64,000 nt of DNA, taken from positions 56,651-120,650 of the forward strand of contig CALXYI010000047.1 in assembly GCA_944392935.1 (NCBI GenBank). The letters run 5' to 3'. Shown here piece by piece: positions 1 through 9,076 of this stretch (position 1 is its first letter; the number at the start of each line of letters is the position of its first letter). This stretch comes from an uncultured Spirochaetaceae bacterium. Its GTDB lineage: Bacteria; Spirochaetota; Spirochaetia; Sphaerochaetales; Sphaerochaetaceae. The notes under the pieces were generated by a model. That model saw only the letters and a program-made list of their open reading frames with translations, was not told the DNA's origin and did no database searches. The position numbers and the translations under genes are program-made.

Positions 1-1
1 A

Positions 2-418
2 GGCGATCTCTTCGTCGATGGGCATCATACGGCAGAGGATACCGCAATCGCTCTGGGAGAGGCTTTCCTGAAGGCCCTGGGCGACAAGAGGGGGATAGAG
101 CGCTACGGCTATGAGATCGTCATGATGGACGATACGGTGGCGACTGCCGCACTGGACTTCTCGGGCAGGCCGGAGCTTATCTGGGACGCGGAATTCACCA
201 TGGATGCCATAGGTGCGTTCCCGACAGAGCTGATACGCCATTTCTTCCGCTCCTTCTCTTCAGCCGCGCAGTGCAATCTCTATCTCTCCGCCCTGCGCGG
301 GGGCAACAGCCATCATACTGCAGAAGCGCTCTTCAAGGCATTCGCACGTGCTGTCAGGAAGGCTGTCAGGAGGATTCCCGGTGACACAAGGATCGCAAGC
401 ACGAAGGGGGTGCTATGA
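2..418 (+). CDS. hisB: Imidazoleglycerol-phosphate dehydratase, C-terminal part
   Basis: This is the 3' part of a gene whose start lies before the window; the frame is open from base 2. HisB removes water from imidazole glycerol phosphate to give imidazole acetol phosphate in histidine synthesis. The visible 138 residues begin with the manganese-binding motif DGHHTAEDTAIALG and later carry a second His-His motif in GGNSHHTAEALFKAFARA. The C-terminal STKGVL is typical of the monofunctional enzyme. The stop overlaps hisH by 4 bp (ATGA), so the two are translationally coupled. Confident family call; the length cannot be judged. Confidence 0.95.
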   Translation, partial: GDLFVDGHHTAEDTAIALGEAFLKALGDKRGIERYGYEIVMMDDTVATAALDFSGRPELIWDAEFTMDAIGAFPTELIRHFFRSFSSAAQCNLYLSALRGGNSHHTAEALFKAFARAVRKAVRRIPGDTRIASTKGVL

Positions 419-1005
419 TAGCCGTCATACGCTATAACGCCGGCAATGTCCTTTCCGTGATGAATGCCCTCTCGCGCATGGGCAAGGATGCTGTGCTCAC
501 AGATGACAGGGCAGCCATAGAGCGTGCGGATAAGGTCATATTCCCCGGGGTGGGTGAGGCATCGTCCGCTATGGCGTACCTGAAGGCGCACAGGCTTGAT
601 GAGGTCATACGAGGCCTCAGGCAGCCGTTCCTCGGAATCTGCCTTGGCATGCAGCTCATGTGCGCATCCTCGGAGGAGGGCGATACGGAATGCCTCGGGA
701 TATTCCCTGAGCGCGTGAGGCTCTTCCCGAAGGGGCGGGGCTGGAAGATCCCGCATGTCGGATGGAATACCCTGGAGCGCCTTTCCGGACCCCTCTTCAA
801 GGCTTCGGAGGAAGGGGATTATGCATATTTCGTCCATTCATACTATGTCCCTCTCTCGGACAGTGCCTCATCAGTGACTGAGTACGATGGAGTGGTCTTC
901 TCATCATCGCTTTCGCGCGGCAATTTCCATGGTGTCCAGTTCCATCCTGAGAAGAGCGGGGAAGAGGGAGAGAGGATACTGAGAAGCTTTCTGGAGGAGA
1001 CATGA
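415..1005 (+). CDS. hisH: Imidazole glycerol phosphate synthase, glutaminase subunit
   Basis: HisH releases ammonia from glutamine and passes it to HisF to make imidazole glycerol phosphate and AICAR. The 196 residues are normal for the family. The class I amidotransferase triad is visible: nucleophile Cys76 in GICLGMQ, His177 and Glu179 in VQFHPEKSG. The N-terminal motif reads RYNAGN rather than the common DYGMGN, a variant I recall from Bacteroidetes-like HisH. The gene overlaps hisB and hisA by 4 bp each, and its partner HisF is encoded two genes downstream. Confidence 0.96.
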   Translation: MIAVIRYNAGNVLSVMNALSRMGKDAVLTDDRAAIERADKVIFPGVGEASSAMAYLKAHRLDEVIRGLRQPFLGICLGMQLMCASSEEGDTECLGIFPERVRLFPKGRGWKIPHVGWNTLERLSGPLFKASEEGDYAYFVHSYYVPLSDSASSVTEYDGVVFSSSLSRGNFHGVQFHPEKSGEEGERILRSFLEET

Positions 1006-1730
1006 GGGCAATACCTGCGATAGATCTCATGGACGGGCGTCCCGTACGGCTCTGCGAGGGTGATTATTCACGCCGCACTTCATATGGCATGACTGCCCTT
1101 GAGGCTGCCAAGCGTTTCGAGGATGGGGGGCTCAGCTGCCTTCATCTCGTCGATCTTGATGCCGCTGGCGGTAAGGGGAGAGACAATCTCCGCGTACTCG
1201 AGGAGATTGCTGCGGCAACGCACCTCCATATAGATTTCGGAGGAGGCATAAGGACGGAGGAGGCCTGCAGGAGGGCCTTCTCAGCCGGCGCCGAGCGGGT
1301 GAATGCCGGTTCTGCTGCCGTCAGGGATGCCGAGGCCGTGTTGTCATGGGAGCGCCTCTGGCCCGGCAGGATCATACTCTCGGCAGATGCCCGGGAAGGC
1401 AGGATCGCTGTCTCCGGCTGGCAGGAGCATACGGATATCCTCCTTCCGGATTTCATCGGTTATTTCGTTTCCCGGGGCATCCGCACCGCCACGGTGACTG
1501 ATATCGCTCGGGACGGGATGCTCTCGGGACCGTCCGTTGAGCTCTATGCCGGTCTCCTGAAGTCGATTCCGCATCTGTCGCTCATCGCCTCTGGCGGTGT
1601 CTCCTGCTATGGCGATCTGGCAGCGCTTGCCGCGATCGGCGTCTCCGGCGCCATCGTCGGGAAGGCATACTATGAAGGCAAGCTTACGATAAGGGAGATG
1701 AAGGAGGCTGAATGCTTGCAAAACGCATAA
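1002..1730 (+). CDS. hisA: ProFAR isomerase
   Basis: HisA opens the ribose ring of ProFAR by an Amadori rearrangement to give PRFAR, the substrate of HisHF. It is a 242-residue (beta/alpha)8 barrel. The acid/base aspartates are visible as Asp8 (AIDLMDG) and Asp129 (SADAREGRI), and the phosphate-binding motifs are FGGGIR and ASGGV. It overlaps hisH by 4 bp and hisF by 19 bp, so the his genes are tightly coupled. The length and both catalytic residues fit the family. Confidence 0.96.
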   Translation: MRAIPAIDLMDGRPVRLCEGDYSRRTSYGMTALEAAKRFEDGGLSCLHLVDLDAAGGKGRDNLRVLEEIAAATHLHIDFGGGIRTEEACRRAFSAGAERVNAGSAAVRDAEAVLSWERLWPGRIILSADAREGRIAVSGWQEHTDILLPDFIGYFVSRGIRTATVTDIARDGMLSGPSVELYAGLLKSIPHLSLIASGGVSCYGDLAALAAIGVSGAIVGKAYYEGKLTIREMKEAECLQNA

Positions 1731-2473
1731 TACCATGCCTTGATGTGAAGGACGGGAGGACTGTCAAGGGCGTGAATTTCGTCTCCCTCCGCGATGCGGG
1801 ATCCGCTGCCGATCTTGCCCGGTTCTATTCCCTCAACGGTGCCGATGAGCTTGTGCTGCTGGATATAACGGCTACTGTGGAGAAGCGTGGCACCATGGTG
1901 TCGCTCGTGCGCGAGGTCGCAAGGAGGATATCGATACCATTCACGGTAGGCGGCGGGATAAGAGACGAGGATGATGTGGACAGGATGCTCTCTGCCGGTG
2001 CTGACAAGATCTCCGTGAATTCGGCAGCCGTCCGCAATCCATCGCTCATAGATGCTCTTGCAGGGCGCTTCGGATCGCAATGCGTGGTGCTTGCCCTGGA
2101 TGCGCGTTCGAATCCATCGCTTCCTTCAGGCTATGAGACAGTGGTCGATGGCGGACGCACCCCGACCGGGCTTGATGCCCTCTCATGGGCCCGTGAGGCA
2201 GCCGGCAGAGGGGCCGGGGAGGTGCTTCTCACATCGATGGACAAGGACGGTACCAAGGATGGCTTTGCTGTTGACTTAACCCGGATAATAAGCAGTAATA
2301 TTGATATTCCAGTTATAGCCTCCGGAGGTGCGGGGAAGATGGAAGACTTCCGAACCGTCTTCGTTGAGGGGAAGGCAGATGCGGCGCTTGCGGCATCGGT
2401 TTTCCACTTCCATGAGATAGATATACCTGATCTCAAGCGCTATCTCAGGGAAGCCGGGATTCCTGTAAGGTGA
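1712..2473 (+). CDS. hisF: Imidazole glycerol phosphate synthase, cyclase subunit
   Basis: HisF condenses ammonia from HisH with PRFAR and cleaves the product to imidazole glycerol phosphate and AICAR. At 253 residues it is a full (beta/alpha)8 barrel. The catalytic aspartates are Asp11 ([10 protein letters not shown]) and Asp130 (VLALDAR), and the phosphate-binding loops are VGGGIR and ASGGAGK. The start lies inside hisA. A 12-bp gap with a purine-rich GAGAGGGGAAGG ribosome site separates it from hisIE. Confidence 0.97.
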   Translation: MLAKRIIPCLDVKDGRTVKGVNFVSLRDAGSAADLARFYSLNGADELVLLDITATVEKRGTMVSLVREVARRISIPFTVGGGIRDEDDVDRMLSAGADKISVNSAAVRNPSLIDALAGRFGSQCVVLALDARSNPSLPSGYETVVDGGRTPTGLDALSWAREAAGRGAGEVLLTSMDKDGTKDGFAVDLTRIISSNIDIPVIASGGAGKMEDFRTVFVEGKADAALAASVFHFHEIDIPDLKRYLREAGIPVR

Positions 2474-2485
2474 GAGGGGAAGGTT

Positions 2486-3094
2486 ATGACAATTGATTTT
2501 GCGAAGGGCGGCGGGCTCGTACCTGCCGTGGTCCAGGATGCCGTGACACGCAAGGTGCTCATGCTCGGCTATATGAACGATGAAGCATACAAGCTTACCC
2601 TGGACAGGGGTCTCGTGACCTTCTTCTCGCGATCGCGCGGCAGGATCTGGACGAAGGGAGAGACGAGCGGGAACTTCCTGCAGGTCAGGGAGATCCTCGC
2701 TGACTGCGATGGCGATACCCTGCTCGTGAAGGCAATCCCCTCCGGACCGGTATGCCATACAGGTGCCGACACATGCTTCGGCGAGGATAACCAGCCTACG
2801 GAGATATCATCGCCTGAATTCCTCTTCTATCTCGAATCCGTCATACGCGACAGACGTACGAATCCCATAGAGGGATCGTACACCAACCACCTCTTCTCAC
2901 GCGGCCTGAACAAGATCGCGCAGAAGGTAGGTGAGGAAGCTGTCGAGCTGATAATCGAATCGAAGGACAATGACAAGGATCTCTTCCTCGGGGAGGCTGC
3001 AGACCTCATCTATCATTTCCTTGTGCTTCTCTGCCAGAAGGATTCGACGCTTTCTGAGGTGATAGAGGTCCTCAAGGACAGGCATTCGCGCTGA
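2486..3094 (+). CDS. hisI: Bifunctional phosphoribosyl-AMP cyclohydrolase / phosphoribosyl-ATP diphosphatase
   Basis: This is the HisIE fusion. The N-terminal HisI half (about residues 1-110) opens the adenine ring of PR-AMP and carries the zinc cysteines Cys74, Cys90 and Cys97 (GPVCHTGADTCFG), with the substrate motif RSRGRIWTKGETSGN. The C-terminal HisE half (about 115-202) hydrolyses PR-ATP and shows the MazG-like motif KVGEEAVELIIE followed by EAADLIYHFLVLL. The 202-residue length is normal for the fusion. The stop overlaps the next start as TGATG. Confidence 0.96.
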   Translation: MTIDFAKGGGLVPAVVQDAVTRKVLMLGYMNDEAYKLTLDRGLVTFFSRSRGRIWTKGETSGNFLQVREILADCDGDTLLVKAIPSGPVCHTGADTCFGEDNQPTEISSPEFLFYLESVIRDRRTNPIEGSYTNHLFSRGLNKIAQKVGEEAVELIIESKDNDKDLFLGEAADLIYHFLVLLCQKDSTLSEVIEVLKDRHSR

Positions 3095-3690
3095 TGCAGC
3101 TCGCTGACTGCATCTCAAGCGGCCTGGATGCGGAGTATCTGGAGGAGGAAGGCGGATCATACAGCGGCGCTTCCCTTCACGGGATCACGATCCGTTCATG
3201 CCGCTTCCGCTCTGTATCCTTCTCCTCCGCGGACCTCTCCGATTCATCCATATCCGATACCGTATTCGATTCCTGCGATTTCTCGAATGCCGATCTTTCC
3301 GCGTGCACGCTGCGCAATGTGACGATCCTCTCATCGCGCCTGACCGGGGCATCCTTCCTCTCCTCCCGCATGCGGGATGTGTCTGTGAGGGATTCGGGGG
3401 CGCGCTATTCATCCTATGCACGCTCCTCGATGAGGAAGGTGGTCTTCGAATCGTGCGATCTTTCGGAGGCGGAGATCTCATCTGTTTCCGCAGATGATGC
3501 CATCCTGGCTTCCTGCGATGCATCGAGGGCATCCTTCAGGAACACGATGCTCTCCTCCTTCTCCCTTCCCGGCACGGATATCCAGGGGATAGTGCTGTCT
3601 GCTGATTCCAGGGAGCTGAGGGGTGCTGTGCTCGACATGGCCCAGATCCTGGCAATCGCCCGTCTTCTCGGAATCGAGATCACGGCATGA
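3094..3690 (+). CDS. Pentapeptide-repeat-like protein
   Basis: This 198-residue protein is built largely of degenerate five-residue repeats of the A(D/N)LXX kind, for example SSADLSDSSI, SNADLSACTL and TGASFLSSRM between about residues 25 and 165. Such repeats fold as a right-handed quadrilateral beta-helix. Known members include gyrase-protecting Qnr/MfpA proteins, but most have no assigned role and nothing here points to a particular one. It is very rich in Ser, Asp and Arg, with no signal peptide or membrane segment. It overlaps the hisIE stop by one base, so it is expressed from the his operon. Family call fair, function unknown. Confidence 0.75.
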   Translation: MQLADCISSGLDAEYLEEEGGSYSGASLHGITIRSCRFRSVSFSSADLSDSSISDTVFDSCDFSNADLSACTLRNVTILSSRLTGASFLSSRMRDVSVRDSGARYSSYARSSMRKVVFESCDLSEAEISSVSADDAILASCDASRASFRNTMLSSFSLPGTDIQGIVLSADSRELRGAVLDMAQILAIARLLGIEITA

Positions 3691-3748
3691 GCCATCCAGC
3701 CCGATCTGTGCTGTTGCCATCGGATACAGGAGAGGCTAGACTGAGGAA

Positions 3749-4675
3749 ATGGAAGAGCGATACCTCACATCCGATGACGGGCATAGGATATTCCTCCGCG
3801 TATGGAATGCGGAGAAGGTACGGGCGACAGTCCATATTAACCATGGCATGGCAGAGCACAGCGCGAGATATGATGAGCTGGCTCTACGCCTCAATGCGGC
3901 TGGATGCACGGTCTATGCGCAGGATCACAGGGGCCATGGGCATACGAAGGAAGAGGATGAGAAGGGCTGGTTCGCCGAAAGAGGCGGCTGGAAGCGGGTG
4001 TCCGATGATGCCTGGGCAGTCGATGAAGCCATAGAGCAGGAGCACCCTGGTATCCCTCACATGCTCTTCGGGCATTCCATGGGCTCATTCATCGCCCGTA
4101 CATGCCTTGCCTTCCATTCCGAGGCCTATGCGGCCGTGATCATCTGCGGCACCGGCGCTTCGCAGGGGATAGCAGGCTCTCTCGGGAAGAGGATCGCGGA
4201 AAGGCATGCCAGGCGCTTCGGATCAAGGATGCCTGACCCTGCGATGGAGAAGCTTGCCTTCGGAAGCTATGCCCGGCATTTCCCGGGAGAGGGCGCTTTC
4301 GGATGGCTTTCGAGGAACAGGGAGGAAGTGAGGAAGTATGAGGAGGATCCGCTCTGCGGCTTCACATGCTCGTCCCGCTTCTATGCGGATCTTATAGAGG
4401 GTTCGGCAACGGCGAACAGCAGGAAGCTCGCTGCCGGTATAAGGAAGGATATACCCATGCTCCTGATTTCCGGCGAGGATGATCCCGTAGGCGGATACGG
4501 AAGAGGTGTCAGGAAGGTCGAGAGGCTCTACAGGAAAGCCGGGCTGAAGGATGTCAGGATGAGGCTGTTCCCCTCCGACAGGCATGAGATCCTCAACGAG
4601 CTTGATAAGGACGATGTCATCGCATGCATGATCGGTTTCATCGATTCAGTGCTTGGAGAATATGATGGAAGATAA
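3749..4675 (+). CDS. Alpha/beta hydrolase, monoacylglycerol-lipase-like
   Basis: A 308-residue serine hydrolase of the S33/hydrolase_4 type, probably cytoplasmic and acting on a fatty-acid or similar ester. The nucleophile elbow is GHSMGS with Ser110. The acid is probably Asp245 (SGEDDPVG) and the base His279 (SDRHEILNE). The DHRGHGHT motif near residue 60 forms the usual region after strand 4. It has no signal peptide. It starts 58 bp after the pentapeptide gene, and the following membrane protein starts inside its 3' end. The substrate cannot be told from sequence. Confidence 0.88.
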   Translation: MEERYLTSDDGHRIFLRVWNAEKVRATVHINHGMAEHSARYDELALRLNAAGCTVYAQDHRGHGHTKEEDEKGWFAERGGWKRVSDDAWAVDEAIEQEHPGIPHMLFGHSMGSFIARTCLAFHSEAYAAVIICGTGASQGIAGSLGKRIAERHARRFGSRMPDPAMEKLAFGSYARHFPGEGAFGWLSRNREEVRKYEEDPLCGFTCSSRFYADLIEGSATANSRKLAAGIRKDIPMLLISGEDDPVGGYGRGVRKVERLYRKAGLKDVRMRLFPSDRHEILNELDKDDVIACMIGFIDSVLGEYDGR

Positions 4676-5924
4676 AGGATCAGGGAAGATCGGCTTCTTC
4701 TCGCGCCTGGGATACTGGTGGTTCGATTATATCCGGGTCGTCTATCTCGCGCTCCGCGGCATGGAGCGGGACAACATAACCATCCTTGCCTCGGGCATGG
4801 TCTATTCGACGCTTATCGCGATCATACCGTGCCTCACGTTCCTGATAGCGTTCCTGTCCGCATTCGGTGTGCTGCAGCCGTTCATGCATATGATCAGCAT
4901 GCTGCTGGAGGATACATTCGGGACAGGTACCGGCCGTGAGCTCGTGGGGTATATCGAGCAGTTCTCGTCGAATGCGATGAGCCTGGGAGTCATAGGCCTG
5001 GTCTCATTCATCTGCACAGGCCTGCTGCTCGTGAACAAGATCTACACGACAGTCAACCAGATATTCCGCACCAAGCCTTCATCCGGGGCCGTGCGGCGCT
5101 TCACCGCATTCCTTTCCTTCCTGATCCTCGGTGCGCTGATGGTCGCTGCGGTGTTCGCCGTGCAGAGCATCGTGGACAGCACGCTGCGCAATATGATCAT
5201 CGGTGATGAGAAGCAGAGCGGGCTGATGCGCAATCTCCTGAGCTTCGCCATAATATGGATCGGCCTCACCCTGCTGTTCAAGGCTGTGCCGAATACGAAG
5301 ATAAGCTTCTCCTCGGCATCGGTTGGAGCGACCACCGGTTCCATATCGCTGATGGTGGCTACGTTCATTTTCAGGCTGGTCACGGCCAGGATGGTGCGCT
5401 ATTCGGTCATATACGGATCGATGGCTTCGCTTTTCGTATCGCTCCTGTTCCTCTTCATCTGCTGGTTCATAATCCTCTTCTCGGCAGAGCTCGTCTATGT
5501 GCATCAGTTCAGGCCTGACAAGACGCTGCTGCTGGGGAACTCCCAGTCGCCGTCAAGGCAGGTATCAGAGGCTGTGAATGCGCTTCTCCTCATCTCCGAC
5601 AAGTACAGGCGCGGGGATGGAGCGATGGGCCAGAAGGAGCTTGTCCGCCGGCTTGCGATTCCTTCTGCGCGCCTTTCCGCCTATCTCTCCGATTTCGAGG
5701 ATGCCCGGATGATAATGGCTGTGAATACGCAGCGTACGCTGTTCGCTCCTGCGCGTCCGCTGGACCAGATAAAGCTTGGCGATGTGATGCGTGTGCTCTA
5801 TGGCGGCGTTGCCGACGAGGATTCGATAGAGACCATAGGAGAGGCTGTCGCCACGGATTTCTTCCGCAGCGGTACTGATTCATTGGAGAATGTGACGGTG
5901 GAGAACCTTCTGGAGAGAATATGA
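4665..5924 (+). CDS. YihY/BrkB-family integral membrane protein
   Basis: This is a membrane protein of the YihY (formerly RNase BN) family with about six transmembrane segments between residues 30 and 280. These include a first helix region SGMVYSTLIAIIPCLTFLIAF and the late segments SLFVSLLFLFICWFIILFSAEL. The C-terminal 130 residues are soluble and look like the winged-helix region found in some members. In-frame TTG 4653, ATG 4662 and ATG 4665 are possible starts; ATG 4665 is chosen because GGAG at 4655-4658 lies 6 nt upstream of it. It overlaps the hydrolase. The transport or structural role of the family is unresolved. Confidence 0.85.
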   Translation: MEDKGSGKIGFFSRLGYWWFDYIRVVYLALRGMERDNITILASGMVYSTLIAIIPCLTFLIAFLSAFGVLQPFMHMISMLLEDTFGTGTGRELVGYIEQFSSNAMSLGVIGLVSFICTGLLLVNKIYTTVNQIFRTKPSSGAVRRFTAFLSFLILGALMVAAVFAVQSIVDSTLRNMIIGDEKQSGLMRNLLSFAIIWIGLTLLFKAVPNTKISFSSASVGATTGSISLMVATFIFRLVTARMVRYSVIYGSMASLFVSLLFLFICWFIILFSAELVYVHQFRPDKTLLLGNSQSPSRQVSEAVNALLLISDKYRRGDGAMGQKELVRRLAIPSARLSAYLSDFEDARMIMAVNTQRTLFAPARPLDQIKLGDVMRVLYGGVADEDSIETIGEAVATDFFRSGTDSLENVTVENLLERI

Positions 5925-6382
5925 TAATAGACAGAGAGACAGCAGCATCGATTCCTTCGTTCCCTACGATTCCCATGGAGGATTCCGCAGTGGTGCGGAG
6001 ATACAGGGCAGGGGATCTTGAGATCAGGTATCACCGAGGGCCGGAACTGGCCGGGGATGACATCATGATAATCGCCCCGTATTCGATGACCGTGCACTGC
6101 GGCGGCAGGTATCTTTTCGCAGTCTCCATAGAGCGCGATGATCTCCGTGCCATGTCGCCGATGATGGGCATACCGCTCAGGGAGCTCCAGAGCGAGTATG
6201 GGGTGAAGGGCTTCTATGGCAGTCCGATGGTCACTCTGTATGGCAATGGCGATAAGGAGAGCCTGGGACGCTATCAGGGGGAGAATGATGAGGATGAGAT
6301 CATCCGCTTCCTCCTTTCCGTCGTCCTTGATTCATTCGATGAGGTGGAGGAGCCTGAGGAGATCGGTCAGAAGGCAAGATAG
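5921..6382 (+). CDS. Hypothetical protein
   Basis: I do not recognise this 153-residue soluble protein. It starts with an ATGA overlap with the YihY-like gene, so it is translated from the same mRNA. It has no signal peptide and no membrane helix. A middle part is rich in aromatic residues and methionine (GDDIMIIAPYSMTVHCGG), and the C-terminal tail is very acidic (DEVEEPEEIG). Its last 16 bp overlap the end of ccdA on the other strand, so the two transcripts converge with no terminator between them. The operon position and normal codon use support a real gene. Confidence 0.7.
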   Translation: MIIDRETAASIPSFPTIPMEDSAVVRRYRAGDLEIRYHRGPELAGDDIMIIAPYSMTVHCGGRYLFAVSIERDDLRAMSPMMGIPLRELQSEYGVKGFYGSPMVTLYGNGDKESLGRYQGENDEDEIIRFLLSVVLDSFDEVEEPEEIGQKAR

Positions 6383-7053
6383 AGCATGTAGAGCCCTATG
6401 GCCAGCACCGCTATCCCGAGGATGATGTTCAGCACCTTGGCCGCAGAACGGAATCTGCTGTTCCGTCCGAGCTTGCCTATCAGGGAAGGCGATGATCCCA
6501 GGACTACTGCCAGTGCAGTGCATCCGGCGGAGTAGAGCAGCAGGAGGAATGCTCCATTCAGCAGCTCCCCTTCGGCTGCAGCCAGCGAGAGGAGCGCTAC
6601 CAGCATCGGGGTGGAGCAGGGAGAGGAGAATATGCCTCCGAGGATACCTGCTGCCAGCGCACCGAGGTATCCTCTCCTCCTGTTGATGGCTGCGAGGTAT
6701 GTGGATGGTATTATGCTCACGACCTCCCACATCTGGAGTGCCATTAGGATCATCAGCACACCCAGCAGCAGATACCACCATCTTCCTGCATTTCCGGCAA
6801 GACGCCCCAGCAGTGCCGCGGCGATGCCGAATGATGTGAACGTGACCGCGCTTCCTGCCGCATAGACAAGCGATAGCCTGAAGGCCTTGCCCGGGCTCGC
6901 TTCCCTGCCTACATAGCCCAGCACAAGCGGAAGCTGTGAGAGGGCGCATGGGGTTATCGAGGTTATGACACCGGCAGCGAATGCGATCACTGGGGCCATC
7001 CAGCCTGCACCAGCGACAGATGATGAGAGCGCGGACAGGATGCTGTCTATCAT
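6367..7053 (-). CDS. ccdA: CcdA/DsbD-like thiol-disulfide transmembrane transporter
   Basis: A 228-residue protein with six predicted transmembrane helices that carries reducing power across the inner membrane. The two redox cysteines expected for CcdA are in SITPCALSQLP (near residue 36) and FSSPCSTPML (near residue 145), each flanked by prolines. It overlaps the upstream thioredoxin-like gene by 4 bp (ATGA), so the pair forms a minimal relay in which CcdA reduces the membrane-anchored partner. There is no cytochrome c gene nearby, so general extracytoplasmic thiol repair is as likely as cytochrome maturation. Confidence 0.88.
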   Translation of the reverse strand: MIDSILSALSSSVAGAGWMAPVIAFAAGVITSITPCALSQLPLVLGYVGREASPGKAFRLSLVYAAGSAVTFTSFGIAAALLGRLAGNAGRWWYLLLGVLMILMALQMWEVVSIIPSTYLAAINRRRGYLGALAAGILGGIFSSPCSTPMLVALLSLAAAEGELLNGAFLLLLYSAGCTALAVVLGSSPSLIGKLGRNSRFRSAAKVLNIILGIAVLAIGLYMLYLAF

Positions 7054-7589
7054 CTCCTGATATCCTCTATCATCTTCTCGAGCTGCTCGCGTGTGAGCAT
7101 TCCTTCATGGATGGTAAGGGCATGGTCTCCCGAATCCCGGTAGCTGTAGAGTATGTAGTCTATCGCGGAATCCTCCGGTGGGGAGAAAGGCTTGCCGCCT
7201 GCCTCGAATACGGCGATTGTCGGAGTCACCCTGATCGGGAAATAATCGAAGGCCGCCTCGTTTTCCTCGAGGTCCATGTACCTGATCTCTATATCCTCCA
7301 CCGTTCTGTGCAGCTCCGATAGATCCGGAAGCATCCTCAGGCATGGCTGGCACCAGTCCTCTCCCATGACTATGATCATCGGCCTGTCGCTGCTGCGGAT
7401 CATGGAGGGATCGAAATCCTCGATCTCCAGGGGATCCCTGCTGCTCTGCTCGGCAGCGGCAGCGGCATCTATCGCATGCTGGACTCCGGATATATCGGAG
7501 ACACCTGAGCGCTTCATTATGAATACGATGATCACCAGTATCGCAACTGCCAGGATTATCATGCCCTGCGCTATCTTACGTCCGTTCAT
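7050..7589 (-). CDS. Membrane-anchored thioredoxin-like protein
   Basis: A 179-residue protein with one N-terminal membrane helix (about residues 6-24) followed by a linker and a thioredoxin fold. The active site is WCQPC and the cis-proline is in VTPTI, so the fold faces the periplasm or cell surface and probably receives electrons from CcdA. The start at 7589 is chosen over an open extension upstream. A GGAGGG ribosome site lies just before this ATG, and an extended -10 hexamer sits further upstream inside the extension. It overlaps ccdA by 4 bp. Confidence 0.86.
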   Translation of the reverse strand: MNGRKIAQGMIILAVAILVIIVFIMKRSGVSDISGVQHAIDAAAAAEQSSRDPLEIEDFDPSMIRSSDRPMIIVMGEDWCQPCLRMLPDLSELHRTVEDIEIRYMDLEENEAAFDYFPIRVTPTIAVFEAGGKPFSPPEDSAIDYILYSYRDSGDHALTIHEGMLTREQLEKMIEDIRR

Positions 7590-7609
7590 GCTCCCTCCAT
7601 CCTTCCGTG

Positions 7610-7619
7610 ATTCTAGCAT
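7610..7619 (-). promoter_or_regulatory. Extended -10 promoter of the thioredoxin/ccdA pair
   Basis: On the minus strand the sequence ATGCTAGAAT gives a TG-N-TAGAAT extended -10 element. It lies 20 bases before the chosen start of the thioredoxin-like gene, which leaves room for a short leader with the GGAGGG site. The only -35 match is weak (CTGGCA with an 18-nt spacer). The same ten bases occur before two other genes in this window. Confidence 0.5.
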
Positions 7620-7676
7620 CAGATGCATCGCCATGCCAGAGCTATCGGATATCGGCCATATCATTGCAGATAAGGA

Positions 7677-7698
7677 AGGCATCCCTTCCGGGATGCCT
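7677..7698 (-). terminator. Terminator of the iron alcohol dehydrogenase gene
   Basis: A perfect 9-bp stem (AGGCATCCC with GGGATGCCT) closed by a GGAA loop on the minus strand lies 7 bases after the dehydrogenase stop codon and is followed by TCCTTATCT. The run of T is poor but the stem is strong. Confidence 0.7.
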
Positions 7699-7704
7699 AC
7701 TGGT

Positions 7705-8925
7705 TCATGCAGTCGTCGCGACTGAGGGCGATGAAGCCATCACGGTGTGGAAGAATACCTGCAGCTCCTCCGCATCCATGAGCCGCGGAACCGGATAGAG
7801 CGGATTCGCTTCCTTGTCCGCGTACTTTGAGAGTTCCGGTATATCCTCCTCCCTGATTCCATCCAGATGGTCCGGGATATTCATTTCCTTCTCCATGGAG
7901 CGTATGGCAGCGATGAATGCCTTTGCCTTCTCCTCATCGCTTCTGCCTTTGATTCCCGCGGCATCCGCAAGCTTCGAGAGCTTCTTCCATGCTGCCTCTC
8001 CATAGCTTTCGAGCACGTATGGCATCAGGACTGCGTTCGCGAGCCCGTGCGGCACATTGTATCTGCCTCCGAGCGCATGCGCCACGGCATGGATGTATCC
8101 GACATATGAGACGGTGAATGCGCTTCCTGCAAGGAATGCGGCCCTGAGCATATTGCGCCTTGCATCCATGTCGCTTCCTGATCGGTATGCGGCAGGGAGC
8201 GAGGAGAATATGAGGGAAACGGCCTCCAGGGCTTCCTTCCTTGTCTCCCTGGTGGTAGAGCGTCCGATGAATGCCTCGACAGCGTGTGTCAGCGCATCAA
8301 GCCCTGTGGCTGCGGTAAGTGATGGCGGCAGTGTCCTTGTCACCTCCGGATCGAGTACCGCGTAGGATGGGATGAGCGGGAATGAGTTTATCGGGTATTT
8401 ATGCCTTGTCTCGCTGTCCACTATCACGGAAGCAAGGGTTGTCTCGCTTCCGGTTCCCGCCGTGGTCGGTACGGCTATGAGAAGAGGTATCCTCCTCAGC
8501 ACCTTGAGTATCCCTTCCATCCTGCTCAGCGGCTTCCTTGGATATGCTATCCTCGCGCCCACCGCCTTCGCCGCGTCGATCGAGGAACCGCCACCGAATC
8601 CGATGATCGCCTGGCAGCCGGATGAGAGATAGAGCCTCCTCGCCTCCTCGACATTCGCGGTTGTCGGGTTTGCCACTGTCGAATCATAGACAGCGAGCTT
8701 TATGCCGGCATCTGACATGATCTGCTCAAGATCGGCCGTTATGCCTGCTTTCCTGATGCCTTTGTCCGTGACAAGAAGCACGCTTGATATGCCTTTATCC
8801 CTGAACAATGCGGGAAGATCCGCGATGCCGTCGAGGATATGGGGCTTTCTATATGGAAGGAACGGGATTGCTGCCCTGAATGCAATCTGGAATGTCCTGC
8901 AGTATATTCTCCTGAATATGTTCAT
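7705..8925 (-). CDS. Iron-containing alcohol dehydrogenase family protein
   Basis: A 406-residue group III (Fe-ADH) dehydrogenase, cytoplasmic and NAD(P)-dependent. The nucleotide-binding GGGSSIDAAK (residues 111-120) and the PTTAGTGSE motif (153-161) are intact. The metal ligands fit Asp210, His214, His279 and His293, with the family spacing of 14 between the last two. The N-terminal 25 residues are basic and aromatic and add a short extension before the Rossmann part. It is a single gene with its own terminator. The alcohol or aldehyde substrate cannot be read from the sequence. Confidence 0.92.
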   Translation of the reverse strand: MNIFRRIYCRTFQIAFRAAIPFLPYRKPHILDGIADLPALFRDKGISSVLLVTDKGIRKAGITADLEQIMSDAGIKLAVYDSTVANPTTANVEEARRLYLSSGCQAIIGFGGGSSIDAAKAVGARIAYPRKPLSRMEGILKVLRRIPLLIAVPTTAGTGSETTLASVIVDSETRHKYPINSFPLIPSYAVLDPEVTRTLPPSLTAATGLDALTHAVEAFIGRSTTRETRKEALEAVSLIFSSLPAAYRSGSDMDARRNMLRAAFLAGSAFTVSYVGYIHAVAHALGGRYNVPHGLANAVLMPYVLESYGEAAWKKLSKLADAAGIKGRSDEEKAKAFIAAIRSMEKEMNIPDHLDGIREEDIPELSKYADKEANPLYPVPRLMDAEELQVFFHTVMASSPSVATTA

Positions 8926-8970
8926 CTGTCTTTTCCTTACAGGAAGAGAACTTAACGAAACAGTACATTC

Positions 8971-8986
8971 GTGTCAACAATGACAC
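8971..8986. promoter_or_regulatory. Candidate operator upstream of the alcohol dehydrogenase
   Basis: A perfect inverted repeat GTGTCA-ACAA-TGACAC lies about 45 bp upstream of the dehydrogenase start. On the minus strand it contains TTGACA (8977-8972), which could be a -35 box, so a bound protein could block or recruit polymerase. The -10 at the right spacing is poor (TAAGTT). No regulator gene is adjacent. Confidence 0.35.
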
Positions 8987-9076
8987 ATACTGCGATAGTG
9001 TAAAAATAGCATGATATACCTCATCCTGGAGCTGAACAGGGCTATCCGGCAGGGAGCAGGATTATTTCAAATATAT

